Assembly (NCBI GenBank): GCA_016756695.1 | Contig: CP066701.1 | Location: forward strand, 304,001 to 368,000 | Source of the DNA: Heyndrickxia sporothermodurans | GTDB taxonomy: Bacteria > Bacillota > Bacilli > Bacillales > Bacillaceae_C | Length of the DNA stretch: 64,000 nt | Direction: 5' to 3' | Shown here: positions 37,425-45,526 of the stretch, piece after piece | How positions within the stretch are numbered: the first letter of the stretch is position 1 | How the letters are laid out: each line of letters opens with the position of its first letter | Notes under the pieces: generated by a model | Database searches by the model: none | What the model was told of the DNA's origin: nothing | The model's input: the letters and a program-made list of their open reading frames with translations, nothing else | Made by a program: the position numbers and the translations under genes

Positions 37425-38814
37425 CTTTGTTCACCTCCAGAAGTGACTTCGCTTTATTCAGCGTCTCAATATATTCATTTTCAGGTATGGAATCATGGAC
37501 AATCCCTGCGCCAGCCTGCAAATAAGCTACACCATCTTTAATGACCAATGTTCGGATAGCAAGTGCGAAATCCATGTTGCCATTCACATTTATATATCCG
37601 ATTGCTCCTGCATAAACGCCGCGTTTCTGCTTTTCAAGTTCATTAATGATCTGCATCGCACGAATTTTTGGCGCACCCGAAACCGTTCCGGCTGGTAAAC
37701 AAACCTTTAACGCATCAATGCCTGTAAACTCTGGTTTCATCATACCTTTCACTTCCGAAACGATATGCATTACATGTTGATACTTCTCAATGACCATGTA
37801 TTTAGGGATTGTAATACTGCCTGGTTCACAAACTCTGCCAATGTCATTCCGGCTTAAATCAACCAACATCCGATGTTCAGCCAATTCCTTCTCATCTTCT
37901 AGCAGCTCTTTTTCATAATAAGAATCTTCCAGTTGTGTATTTCCTCTTGGTCTTGTTCCAGCAATTGGGTTCGTTATTACTTGCGAACCAATTGTTTTGA
38001 TTAAGCTTTCGGGTGAAGCACCGAGCAGAACATATTCGTCAAAATCGATGTAAAACATGTATGGCGAAGGATTGGCATTTCTTAGCTTTCGGTAAAATTG
38101 AAAGGGGTCACTGTCCATCCTTCCTTTCATTTTCTGAGATAAAACGATTTGAAAAATGTCACCTTTCCGGATAAACTCCTGTGCAATCTGGACCTTTTCT
38201 AAAAAATCTTCTTTTTCCATCAACGGTTTGAAATGGATAGGTACTTTCGATAAATCAAACAATTGAGGTTCTTCTTTTGTGAAAAGCGACTCTTTTATCT
38301 CCGCTATTTTTTCAATTAAATCTTTTTCGGTGCGTTTTTCATCAAGATTGAGTGAAACGATAAACAACATTTGGGTTTTGTGATCAAATATGATGACGTC
38401 TTGATAAAACATGAAATGGACATCAGGTATTTGTTGTTCATCCTCTAAGTCGGGGCCAATGTTTTCATATTGACGAATGGCATCATAACCAATGAAGCCG
38501 ATTCCTCCACCAAAAAAGGGGAAATCCAATGGGAATTGGTCGAGCTTTGGAATGTGATTTTTTAATAGATCTAGTGGTTTTCCTTTTTCTGTTTTCACTG
38601 TTCTATTTCGCTTGCTTACGGATACTTGGTCACCTTCGCCAATGAACTCCATGTATGGATTCATCCCGATAAAGGAGTATCGGCCATTTCCATCGTGTTT
38701 GAGTGAGCTTTCTAGTAAAAATTTTTTCTTGCCATTTATCCGATTAAAAACTGCAATCGGTGTTAACATATCGGCGTTCATTTGGATAAATTTATATTCG
38801 GGTTTGGAATTCAT
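37399..38814 (-). CDS. trpE: Anthranilate synthase component I
   Basis: Converts chorismate to anthranilate, first committed step; 471 residues. The N-terminal domain carries the feedback-site motif LLESSLKHDGNGRYSF. The chorismate-binding domain has ASPESLIK, NPIAGTRPRG, DEKELAEHRMLVDLSRND and CLPAGTVSGAPKIRAM. ATG 38814 behind AGAAGGAGGACCAAGA. First gene of the operon, about 0.8 kb downstream of its promoter because of two T-boxes and a GC-rich repeat. Confidence 0.95.
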   Translation of the reverse strand: MNSKPEYKFIQMNADMLTPIAVFNRINGKKKFLLESSLKHDGNGRYSFIGMNPYMEFIGEGDQVSVSKRNRTVKTEKGKPLDLLKNHIPKLDQFPLDFPFFGGGIGFIGYDAIRQYENIGPDLEDEQQIPDVHFMFYQDVIIFDHKTQMLFIVSLNLDEKRTEKDLIEKIAEIKESLFTKEEPQLFDLSKVPIHFKPLMEKEDFLEKVQIAQEFIRKGDIFQIVLSQKMKGRMDSDPFQFYRKLRNANPSPYMFYIDFDEYVLLGASPESLIKTIGSQVITNPIAGTRPRGNTQLEDSYYEKELLEDEKELAEHRMLVDLSRNDIGRVCEPGSITIPKYMVIEKYQHVMHIVSEVKGMMKPEFTGIDALKVCLPAGTVSGAPKIRAMQIINELEKQKRGVYAGAIGYINVNGNMDFALAIRTLVIKDGVAYLQAGAGIVHDSIPENEYIETLNKAKSLLEVNKDDHLARQL

Positions 38815-38850
38815 TCTTGGTCCTCCTTCTTAAATGGGTTGTGCTAAAGA

Positions 38851-38983
38851 CTGTTGATTTCCGCTCCAGATGCTCGCTTTCCGCGGGCGGTCCGGGAGCC
38901 TCCTCGGTGCTAAACGCACCTGCGGGGTCTCCCGTTTACCGTTCTTCCCGCAGGAGTCTCGCATCTTCCGCTCCAATCAACTT
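38851..38983. repeat. Dispersed GC-rich repeat, family B, copy 2 in the trp leader
   Basis: TGTTGATTTCCGCTCC ... TCGCTTTCCGCGGGCGGTCC ... CCGCAGGAGTCTCGCATCTTC and CGCTCCAATCAA at the other end: the same element as at 9643 in opposite orientation. Its ends are inverted repeats (TTGATT..CCGCTCC / GGAGCG..AATCAA in outline). It lies between the proximal T-box terminator and trpE and so is transcribed as part of the 5' untranslated region. Confidence 0.8.
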
Positions 38984-39017
38984 AGTTATAAATTCAACAA
39001 TGAGAGAAAATAAAAAA

Positions 39018-39290
39018 AGTCCCCTATAAACACATCAATGTATGTGTTTATAGAGGACGATTTTGTTCGCGGTGCCACCTCTTTTTGAAGGGAATTATCC
39101 CTTCCTCTTTTCAGGTACGAGAACTGAGTTCTGATACCCTATCCTTGTAACGGTGGAGGCCGTGTTTCCCTACTTTGTGTTCAAGAAACCTCTCATAAGT
39201 CCATTCCGTTTCACTCCTCGTACCGGATTCCCACCAACACCGGTTCTCTGCGACGATTTTAGTTAAACGTACTCCTCTTATTCAATGATT
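39018..39290 (-). promoter_or_regulatory. Tryptophan T-box riboswitch, proximal to trpE
   Basis: tRNA-sensing leader. On the minus strand it has Stem I with ATAAG / CTTAT base and CGTTT / AAACG above, an AGTA box and the specifier codon UGG (Trp) at 39201-39203 in the context GAATGGACTTAT. The T-box bulge AAGAGGTGGCACCGCG (39068-39084) pairs with uncharged tRNA. The terminator is GTCCTCTATAAACACAT / ATGTGTTTATAGGGGAC followed by TTTTTTT (39018-39058). Uncharged tRNA-Trp should allow read-through into trpE. Confidence 0.93.
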
Positions 39291-39322
39291 TATCACTATA
39301 AAATTTTCTTTTAAAAAACACA

Positions 39323-39590
39323 AAAAGGTCCCTCATCCAAAAGGACGAGGAACCCGCGGTACCACCTTTATTAGCTGACGAACAGCCCACTTTGACAATA
39401 TCAAGTTTGACAACTTAATACCCGTCTCTTGTAACGATGAGACATTCGCCAAAGCCTACTGTTCAAAATTGATTTTCGGTTTGGATGCTCCGAAGTCCAT
39501 TCATTTATACGTTCACACTGGTTCACACCAACCACCAGCTCTCTTTAAGTGTTCATATAAATTACTACTCTTCATCAACGCAATTCATTT
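39323..39590 (-). promoter_or_regulatory. Tryptophan T-box riboswitch, distal (tandem)
   Basis: Second complete T-box upstream of the first. Specifier UGG at 39497-39499 in GAATGGACTTC, with GAAG / CTTC base stem and GAAGAGTAG (AGTA box). T-box sequence AAAGGTGGTACCGCG (39355-39370). Terminator GGTTCCTCGTCC TTTT GGATGAGGGACC then TTTTTGTGTTTTTT (39310-39354). Both leaders must be read through for trp expression. Confidence 0.93.
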
Positions 39591-39608
39591 TTTGAATTAT
39601 TGTTTATT

Positions 39609-39637
39609 ATATTAGTACCGATGAATACAAATGTCAA
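39609..39637 (-). promoter_or_regulatory. trp operon promoter
   Basis: On the minus strand TTGACA (39632-39637), 17-bp spacer and TAATAT (39609-39614): a strong SigA-type promoter just upstream of the distal T-box. Confidence 0.8.
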
Positions 39638-39746
39638 GGGAATAAATAAATTAATCATTCGTAAATTTTCGACATCATTTATGTATAAACCATTTGCTGC
39701 AATCTCGTTTTATATTGAAACGATTAAATTTTTATAAATTTAACTC

Positions 39747-39776
39747 TTTACAAAACTAAAGTGTATTTGGTAGAAT
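39747..39776 (+). promoter_or_regulatory. serine operon promoter
   Basis: TTTACA (39747-39752), 18-bp spacer, TAGAAT (39771-39776), about 20 bp upstream of the serine T-box and divergent from the trp promoter. Confidence 0.65.
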
Positions 39777-39794
39777 ATTTGAAACAATTAATAA

Positions 39795-40046
39795 TTAAAC
39801 AAAGTGATGATGAAGATGGTTTGAAGATAAGAGCTTAAGAAAGTCGGTGGTTGCTGTGAACCGATGCTTTTTCTTCACAAAACCGAGCACTTCTGAACTG
39901 GACAGTTGAATGAAATAGTAGGCTGTCACGGCTTAATGTCGTTATTTTTCTCTGAGGTTACGTTTTGTAACAAAAGAGGGTGGCACCACGTATATGACGT
40001 CCCTCATAACATGGCATATTTGTCTGTTATGGGGGACTTTTATTTT
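39795..40046 (+). promoter_or_regulatory. Serine T-box riboswitch
   Basis: Stem I has base GAAG / CTTC and upper GGTTTGAAG / CTTC..AAACC; the specifier loop reads CCGAGCACTTC, giving AGC (Ser) at 39886-39888 in the same register (codon-A-CTTC) as the Trp leaders. T-box AAGAGGGTGGCACCACG (about 39974-39990). Terminator GTCCCTCATAAC / GTTATGGGGGAC then TTTTATTTT (39999-40046). The serine assignment agrees with the genes downstream. Confidence 0.88.
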
Positions 40047-40067
40047 CGTAAAGAAAGGATGAACGAA

Positions 40068-41225
40068 ATGCTTCTCAATCAACACTATTTATTTACTCCC
40101 GGCCCGACACCTATTCCAGAACGGGTGAAACTTGCCATGAATCAACCGATGATTGGGCATCGCAGTCAAGCGTTTGCCCATTTATTAGAAGAGGTTTCGA
40201 CACGTCTAATGCCGATATTCGGGTCAAAGGAACCAGTACTCCTATTAACTGGAAGCGGGACCTCTGCCTTAGAAACAGCTGCTGCAAATATAATTGAAGA
40301 AGGTGATCATGTCGTCGTCATTGTTACAGGTGCCTTTGGAGACCGTTTTGCTAGTATTTGCGAGGCATTCGGGGCGAATGTTCATCGATTAACCATTGAA
40401 TGGGGAAAGATTTGTACGCCTGATCAATTAGAGGATTTTTTAAAAAAGCTAGATGTCAAAATTAAAGCGGTGTTTGCAACGTATTGTGAAACATCGACAG
40501 GGGTGCTTAACCCTATTCAACAACTTGGTGAAGTAACAAAACGTTTAACAAATTCCCTTTTTATCGTTGATGGCGTCAGTTGTATTGGCGCTGTGCCAGT
40601 TGACATGGAATCTTGGCACATAGATATATTAGTTTCAGGGTCACAGAAGGCCTTAATGCTTCCGCCCGGATTGGCTTTTATTGCAGTGAATGCTAAAGCA
40701 AAAAACACAATTCGCACATGCCAGACAAAACGTTTTTATTTAGATTTAAATCGCTATTTTTCATCCTATGAAAAAGAAAAATCTACTCCTTTTACGCCCG
40801 CTGTTTCACTCATAGCCGGGGCTTGCGAGGTTTGCTATATGATTGAAGAGGAAGGATTCAATCAAGTAATTGAAAGACATCAGCTATTGAAAAAAATGAT
40901 ACGTGAAGGATTAAAAGCGATAGAGCTTCCACTCCTTGTCTCGGATGCTCAAGGTTCACCTACCGTAACAGCGGTCAAACCGGCCTCAGGAACAGCGAAT
41001 ATGATCAAAAAAATTCTTCAAGATAACTATTCTATTACGATTGCTGGAGGCCAAAAACAGCTCAAAGGTGAAATATTCCGAATTGGGCATATGGGTTACT
41101 GCACCCCTTTTGATATTTTAAAAGTATTAAACGGACTTGAAATGGCTTTACATAAGTTGGATGGAAGAAATGTTTTTGGAAAAGCGATAAAAGCAGCTGA
41201 GGAGGTATGGAGTCAACATGTATAA
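40068..41225 (+). CDS. Class V aminotransferase of the serine operon
   Basis: PLP-dependent enzyme of the serine-pyruvate/alanine-glyoxylate aminotransferase group, 385 residues. It opens NQHYLFTPGPTPIPERV, has LLTGSGTSALETAA for cofactor phosphate, VDGVSCIG with the PLP Asp, and the lysine in VSGSQKALMLPPG. Located in front of serA behind a serine T-box, it probably acts as the phosphoserine aminotransferase step despite not being classical SerC; this is inference. The ATG at 40068 lies 7 nt after AAAGGATG; longer in-frame starts lie inside the T-box. It overlaps serA by 8 bp. Confidence 0.85.
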   Translation: MLLNQHYLFTPGPTPIPERVKLAMNQPMIGHRSQAFAHLLEEVSTRLMPIFGSKEPVLLLTGSGTSALETAAANIIEEGDHVVVIVTGAFGDRFASICEAFGANVHRLTIEWGKICTPDQLEDFLKKLDVKIKAVFATYCETSTGVLNPIQQLGEVTKRLTNSLFIVDGVSCIGAVPVDMESWHIDILVSGSQKALMLPPGLAFIAVNAKAKNTIRTCQTKRFYLDLNRYFSSYEKEKSTPFTPAVSLIAGACEVCYMIEEEGFNQVIERHQLLKKMIREGLKAIELPLLVSDAQGSPTVTAVKPASGTANMIKKILQDNYSITIAGGQKQLKGEIFRIGHMGYCTPFDILKVLNGLEMALHKLDGRNVFGKAIKAAEEVWSQHV

Positions 41226-42831
41226 AGTATTAGTGACAGATTCAATTAGTGATATAGGCTTAAAAAAATTATATGAGCATCCTGAATTTTTTGTTGATAA
41301 AAAAAATAATCTTACAGAACTGGAACTATGTGAAATAATTAAAGACTATGATGCCCTTATAGTCCGCAGCCAAACAATTGTTACGAAAAATCTATTAGAA
41401 TACGCCACTAGATTAAGAGTAATTGCACGCGCAGGTGTAGGAGTCGATAATATTGACCTAGATTCGGCCACTCGAAAAGGTATCATCGTTATTAATGCAC
41501 CCGGAGCAAACACGATAGCCGCTACGGAACATACGTTAGCTATGTTGCTCTCTTTAGCCCGAAAAATCCCTCATGCCTACCAATCGACATCAAAAGGTGA
41601 ATGGAAACGCGGCTCCTTTAAAGGGGTGGAACTATATGAAAAAACACTTGGAATCGTAGGTATGGGAAAAATCGGAACCGAAGTTGCCAAACGTGCAAAA
41701 AGCTTTCAAATGAAGATTTTGGGGTTTGACCCTTATTTATCTGATGAACGTGCAAAAAAGCTTGGAATTACAAAAGCTAGCTTAGATGAAATTGCTAAGC
41801 AATCCGACTTTATCACTTTTCATACACCACTAACGCCCGAAACGAAAGGCTTAGTAAATGATGAATATATAAGTAAAATGAAAAAAGGTGTACGACTCGT
41901 TAACTGTGCCCGTGGCGGAATTATCGTTGAATCCGCATTGCTCCATGGTCTCCAAAGCGGACAAATTGCCGGTGCAGCACTCGATGTCTTTGAACAGGAA
42001 CCCCCAACCAACTTAGACCTACTTCAGCATCCTAACATCATCGCAACTCCACATTTAGGAGCATCAACCGAAGAAGCACAAGAAAAAGTCGCGAAGGAAG
42101 TAAGCGAAGAAATCATTAGCATTTTTGAAACAAATTCTATTCGCCATGCGATCAATATGCCGCAAATTTCCGGCGAGATTCAGAAAAAAATGAAGCCTTT
42201 TTTAGAATTAGGTGAACAAATTGCCCAATTGGCGATTCAACTTTTTAAGCAAGCACCCAATAAAATTGACATCCGCTATTCTGGAGAGTTAATAGAGGAA
42301 GATACAAGTCTTTTAACAAGAACGATGATTAAAGGAATTCTTGCATATCATTTAAGTGATTCCGTAAATATTATTAACGCCTTCCATTTATTAAAAGAAC
42401 ACGGCCTTACTTACAACATTGAGAAGAATGCTCCGAATAAAGGCTTCTCTAACTATATGGAATTAAGTTTATCGAAAGGAAACGAGATTGTTGTTATCGG
42501 TGGTACGGTATTGAATGGCTACGGTACACGAATTGTTAAAATTAATAACTATAGAATTGATGTGAAGCCTGAACAACACCTTCTTTATATAAAACATGAG
42601 GATCGCCCAGGAATGATTGGACTTGTAGGATCCATCCTTGGAGACTACCATATTAATATTGGTACGATGCAGGTGGGTCGTGAAACGATTGGAGGCGAGG
42701 CAATTATGGTGCTAACGTTAGATAAAAAAATAGATGATGATGTCATATATTCTCTTAAATTACTAAATGGTCTAGAAGAGGTTGACGTTCTCGAATTATC
42801 GAAAGAAGTAGCAGTTGTTGAAAATTATTAA
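41218..42831 (+). CDS. serA: D-3-phosphoglycerate dehydrogenase
   Basis: First step of serine synthesis: 3-phosphoglycerate to phosphohydroxypyruvate with NAD. The 537-residue long-form enzyme has the substrate domain, Rossmann segment LGIVGMGKIGTEVAKRAKSF, NCARGGIIVESAL (Arg), the Glu in DVFEQEPP and the His in IATPHLGAST. An intervening domain and a C-terminal ACT domain (KHEDRPGMIGLVG) follow; the latter usually binds serine. Coupled to the aminotransferase by overlap. Confidence 0.94.
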   Translation: MYKVLVTDSISDIGLKKLYEHPEFFVDKKNNLTELELCEIIKDYDALIVRSQTIVTKNLLEYATRLRVIARAGVGVDNIDLDSATRKGIIVINAPGANTIAATEHTLAMLLSLARKIPHAYQSTSKGEWKRGSFKGVELYEKTLGIVGMGKIGTEVAKRAKSFQMKILGFDPYLSDERAKKLGITKASLDEIAKQSDFITFHTPLTPETKGLVNDEYISKMKKGVRLVNCARGGIIVESALLHGLQSGQIAGAALDVFEQEPPTNLDLLQHPNIIATPHLGASTEEAQEKVAKEVSEEIISIFETNSIRHAINMPQISGEIQKKMKPFLELGEQIAQLAIQLFKQAPNKIDIRYSGELIEEDTSLLTRTMIKGILAYHLSDSVNIINAFHLLKEHGLTYNIEKNAPNKGFSNYMELSLSKGNEIVVIGGTVLNGYGTRIVKINNYRIDVKPEQHLLYIKHEDRPGMIGLVGSILGDYHINIGTMQVGRETIGGEAIMVLTLDKKIDDDVIYSLKLLNGLEEVDVLELSKEVAVVENY

Positions 42832-42859
42832 ACATGCAACATTATTTTTCCATTAATTA

Positions 42860-42890
42860 ATGGCATACAAAAGAAGTATGCCATTTTTTT
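42860..42890 (+). terminator. serA terminator
   Basis: ATGGCATAC / GTATGCCAT stem followed by TTTTTTT, 28 bp after the serA stop. Confidence 0.88.
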
Positions 42891-42907
42891 GAAAGTCAAC
42901 TTAATGT

Positions 42908-43468
42908 TTATACTTCTATCCGTTTAATAACCTTTGCCGGATTGCCGCCAACTACCACGTTATCCGGTACATTTTTAGTAACTACAGACCCCGATGCAAT
43001 GACAACATTGTTACCTATAACAACACCTGGATTTATTATCGCACTTCCACCAATCCATACATTATCCCCAATCGCAATCGGTTTCGCATACTCTTTTCCG
43101 GAATTACGTTCAGTGGGATCAAGTGGATGTGTCGCAGTATAAATCTGCACACTAGGTCCAAGCATACAATTATCTCCAAATCGCACTTCACAAACGTCTA
43201 AAATCGTACAATCAAAATTAGCAAAAAAGTTTTCACCTACATATGTGTTATATCCATAATCAAACCTAATATTTGGCTCCATATATACGTGTTCACCCGT
43301 TGAACCGAGTAACTCTTTCAATAATTTAGAACGCTTATCGCCTTCTGTTTCTGTCGTTTGATTATACATTCTAACCAGTCGTCTTGTATTTTCTCTATCC
43401 TTCATTAATTCAGGATTAGACGGGTTATACATTTCCCCGGCTAACATTTTTTCTTTTTCTGTTTTCAT
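42908..43468 (-). CDS. Maltose O-acetyltransferase-like hexapeptide acetyltransferase
   Basis: Acetyl-CoA-dependent sugar O-acetyltransferase, 186 residues. The N-terminal Mac domain has [20 protein letters not shown]. The left-handed beta-helix has isoleucine-patch repeats and the motif [20 protein letters not shown] with the catalytic His, then [16 protein letters not shown]. It matches the maa/lacA family; the true acceptor sugar is unknown. ATG 43468 behind AAGGAGTTTTAAAA. A lone gene between serA and the HAD gene. Confidence 0.88.
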   Translation of the reverse strand: MKTEKEKMLAGEMYNPSNPELMKDRENTRRLVRMYNQTTETEGDKRSKLLKELLGSTGEHVYMEPNIRFDYGYNTYVGENFFANFDCTILDVCEVRFGDNCMLGPSVQIYTATHPLDPTERNSGKEYAKPIAIGDNVWIGGSAIINPGVVIGNNVVIASGSVVTKNVPDNVVVGGNPAKVIKRIEV

Positions 43469-43603
43469 TTTTAAAACTCCTTTTTTATTCAAAAACCCTT
43501 TAATGAATGCTCGATAATAAAAAATATATCAAATAAAATCTTTGCTAACAGCATCTTTTAGTATCATGCAGAAAATCGACCATTTAAAATTTATACCTTT
43601 GCT

Positions 43604-43687
43604 CCACAAATTTCTTTCTATGATCCACAAATTCCGATCTATGCGGCACAAATTCAATTCCATGTTCCACAAACCAAATTCGACATA
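43604..43687. repeat. 21-bp tandem repeat array (4 copies)
   Basis: CCACAAA (or GCACAAA) at 43604, 43625, 43646 and 43667, exactly 21 bp apart, as in CCACAAATTTCTTTCTATGA and CCACAAATTCCGATCTATGC. It lies downstream of the HAD gene terminator and upstream of the acetyltransferase gene. Confidence 0.85.
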
Positions 43688-43722
43688 ATAAAAACTCGCC
43701 TACATAGACGAGTCTTTATTCT
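43686..43722 (-). terminator. HAD hydrolase gene terminator
   Basis: AGACTCGTC / GGCGAGTTT stem on the minus strand followed by TTATTATG, just after the stop. Confidence 0.65.
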
Positions 43723-43732
43723 CCGAACCTTT

Positions 43733-44857
43733 CTACCTAATCATCGAAAAAACAATGCTTTTCACATCTAATACAGAATCCAGTATAAAATCAGCCCGAT
43801 GTTCCTCGAATTCCTTTCTTCCTGTTAGTCCTGTTAACACCGCAGCAAATTGACATCCCATTTTTCTCGCTGCTAAAAGGTCCGCAAAGGAATCTCCAAC
43901 GATCAGTATTTGATCTCCATGCTCTAGTGGCAATTGTTCCTTTAGACAACTCGCCACAGAGGTTTGATTCCCTTTCAATGCTTGAATATATGTGTACGGA
44001 TGAGGCTTTGCCAATGGTGCGCAGTCCTGATGTTCCTTTTCCGCAAGAAGCACATTGTCAGCAGTAACAATTCGATTGGGGTCAAAATATTTATGCCATT
44101 GTAAGTATTCGAACGGCTTAACCGTTTCAAGCTCAGGCCGTCCTGTACCGATACCAATCGTTAATCCGGCGTCTGTTAAATCTTGAAACAATCCGCTTAT
44201 TTCTTCGCGTGAAGCTAATGTTTGTTCATCTGTTAGAAATCCTTTTTTCCCCTTCTGAACAGAAGGTCTTCCTGTTGAGGAAAGAACATACTCATCGCCT
44301 ACATACCATTCTTGAGAGACATGTTCACATATTGACCAAAGAACACTTTTCCCGCTAAAAATTTCCGTCTTTACTCCCAATTTTTTTTCGGCCAGTATAT
44401 TTAAAAATTGAAATAATTCCGTTTTTGATTGTTGAAATTCAGGGATGAACAGGTCGAATTGAACATTAATATCATACTTGGATAATACTTCGTTTATTTC
44501 AAGCAGCGTTTTTCGGTCAATATCATTTTTTAACCACTCAGAAATCTTCGCTTGTTCTTTATCCTTTATCTGTGATAAAAGCTGAATAAGCTGAAAGCTA
44601 AATGTGAGATAAATCATATCCCAGTTCGCATTTAAACCTTTTGATTTTAAAAATTTCAGAACCTGGTCGTTAATGAAAACTGTATCTCGAATAGAAGCAA
44701 TTTCCTCATCATTAAATGTCGTTTTAAATTGATCCGCTCCAAGTCCTAAATACTTTTCACTATGTATTAACTCCCACACCGTTAATGCGGAAGCATCAAA
44801 ATACCGCTCCTCACTTAACAAAACGCCATCTATATCAAACAAAATTGTTTGAACCAT
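43733..44857 (-). CDS. HAD-superfamily hydrolase, large insert
   Basis: A 374-residue phosphatase-like protein with motif I ILFDIDGVLLSEERY at the start, motif II in IGIGTGRPELETV, and motifs III/IV in LAKPHPYT and ILIVGDSFADLLAARKMG. About 180 residues of mostly helical sequence lie between motif I and motif II, longer than in ordinary phosphoglycolate phosphatases. Motif I is DxD (DID), so phosphatase activity is plausible. ATG 44857 behind AAAGGAGGATGATC. Substrate unknown; it lies downstream of leuD but with its own transcription unit on the same strand. Confidence 0.8.
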   Translation of the reverse strand: MVQTILFDIDGVLLSEERYFDASALTVWELIHSEKYLGLGADQFKTTFNDEEIASIRDTVFINDQVLKFLKSKGLNANWDMIYLTFSFQLIQLLSQIKDKEQAKISEWLKNDIDRKTLLEINEVLSKYDINVQFDLFIPEFQQSKTELFQFLNILAEKKLGVKTEIFSGKSVLWSICEHVSQEWYVGDEYVLSSTGRPSVQKGKKGFLTDEQTLASREEISGLFQDLTDAGLTIGIGTGRPELETVKPFEYLQWHKYFDPNRIVTADNVLLAEKEHQDCAPLAKPHPYTYIQALKGNQTSVASCLKEQLPLEHGDQILIVGDSFADLLAARKMGCQFAAVLTGLTGRKEFEEHRADFILDSVLDVKSIVFSMIR

Positions 44858-44905
44858 GATCATCCTCCTTTATCTTATTAGTGTATCACAGAAAGATATC
44901 CATAG

Positions 44906-44932
44906 GAAAAACCACTGCCTGAATCGGCAGTG
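44906..44932 (-). terminator. ilv-leu operon terminator
   Basis: CACTGCC GATTCA GGCAGTG on the minus strand followed by GTTTTTCC, immediately after the leuD stop. Confidence 0.85.
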
Positions 44933-44934
44933 AT

Positions 44935-45513
44935 TCATACTAGTTTTACATTTTCTTCATACTTCGTAATCTTATCTTCAAGCATCATTGTTAATGCGAT
45001 ATCATCTAATCCTTTCAAAAGCGTCTCCTTCTGATATGAATCAATGTCAAAATGGAGTTGCTCATTATCAAGAATAAGTTTCTGATTTTCCAGGTCAACC
45101 GTCATGAATAACGTTTCCGTTTCGGATCTTTCGAGTAATGATTGAGTATCTAACGTTATCGGTAATATGCCATTTTTCAAACAATTATTATAAAAAATAT
45201 CTGCGAAACTTGGGGCGATGATTACTTTAAATCCGTAATCCTGCAGTGCCCACGGAGCGTGCTCACGAGAAGATCCACATCCAAAATTAGCTCCGGCAAC
45301 GAGTATTTCGGCGCCCTGATATTTTTCTTGATTAAGAGGAAATTCCTCAACAGGTTCTCCTTTTTCATCATATCTCCAATGATAAAAAAGACATTCGCCA
45401 AACCCTTGTCTTTCAATTCTTTTTAAAAATTGTTTTGGGATGATTTGATCTGTATCGACATTTGTCCGGTCCAATGGTAAAACTAATCCTTTAAATGTTT
45501 CAAATGGTTGCAC
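44935..45513 (-). CDS. leuD: 3-isopropylmalate dehydratase small subunit
   Basis: Swivel domain of isopropylmalate isomerase, 192 residues. Conserved NVDTDQIIPKQFLKRIERQG and GANFGCGSSREHAPWAL. The GTG at 45513 is 6 nt after AGGAGGTGA and gives the N-terminus VQPFETFKG; a TTG two codons upstream overlaps that site. Works with LeuC; last gene of the operon. Confidence 0.93.
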   Translation of the reverse strand: MQPFETFKGLVLPLDRTNVDTDQIIPKQFLKRIERQGFGECLFYHWRYDEKGEPVEEFPLNQEKYQGAEILVAGANFGCGSSREHAPWALQDYGFKVIIAPSFADIFYNNCLKNGILPITLDTQSLLERSETETLFMTVDLENQKLILDNEQLHFDIDSYQKETLLKGLDDIALTMMLEDKITKYEENVKLV

Positions 45514-45526
45514 CAGCAATCACCTC

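Noticed and set aside
38815-39640. TRAP-binding repeats before trpE
   Set aside because: No series of regularly spaced GAG/UAG triplets was seen; two T-boxes explain regulation.
39906-40067. N-terminal extension of the class V aminotransferase
   Set aside because: The extra codons read through the T-box and terminator; the family N-terminus starts at the ATG at 40068, which has a ribosome site.
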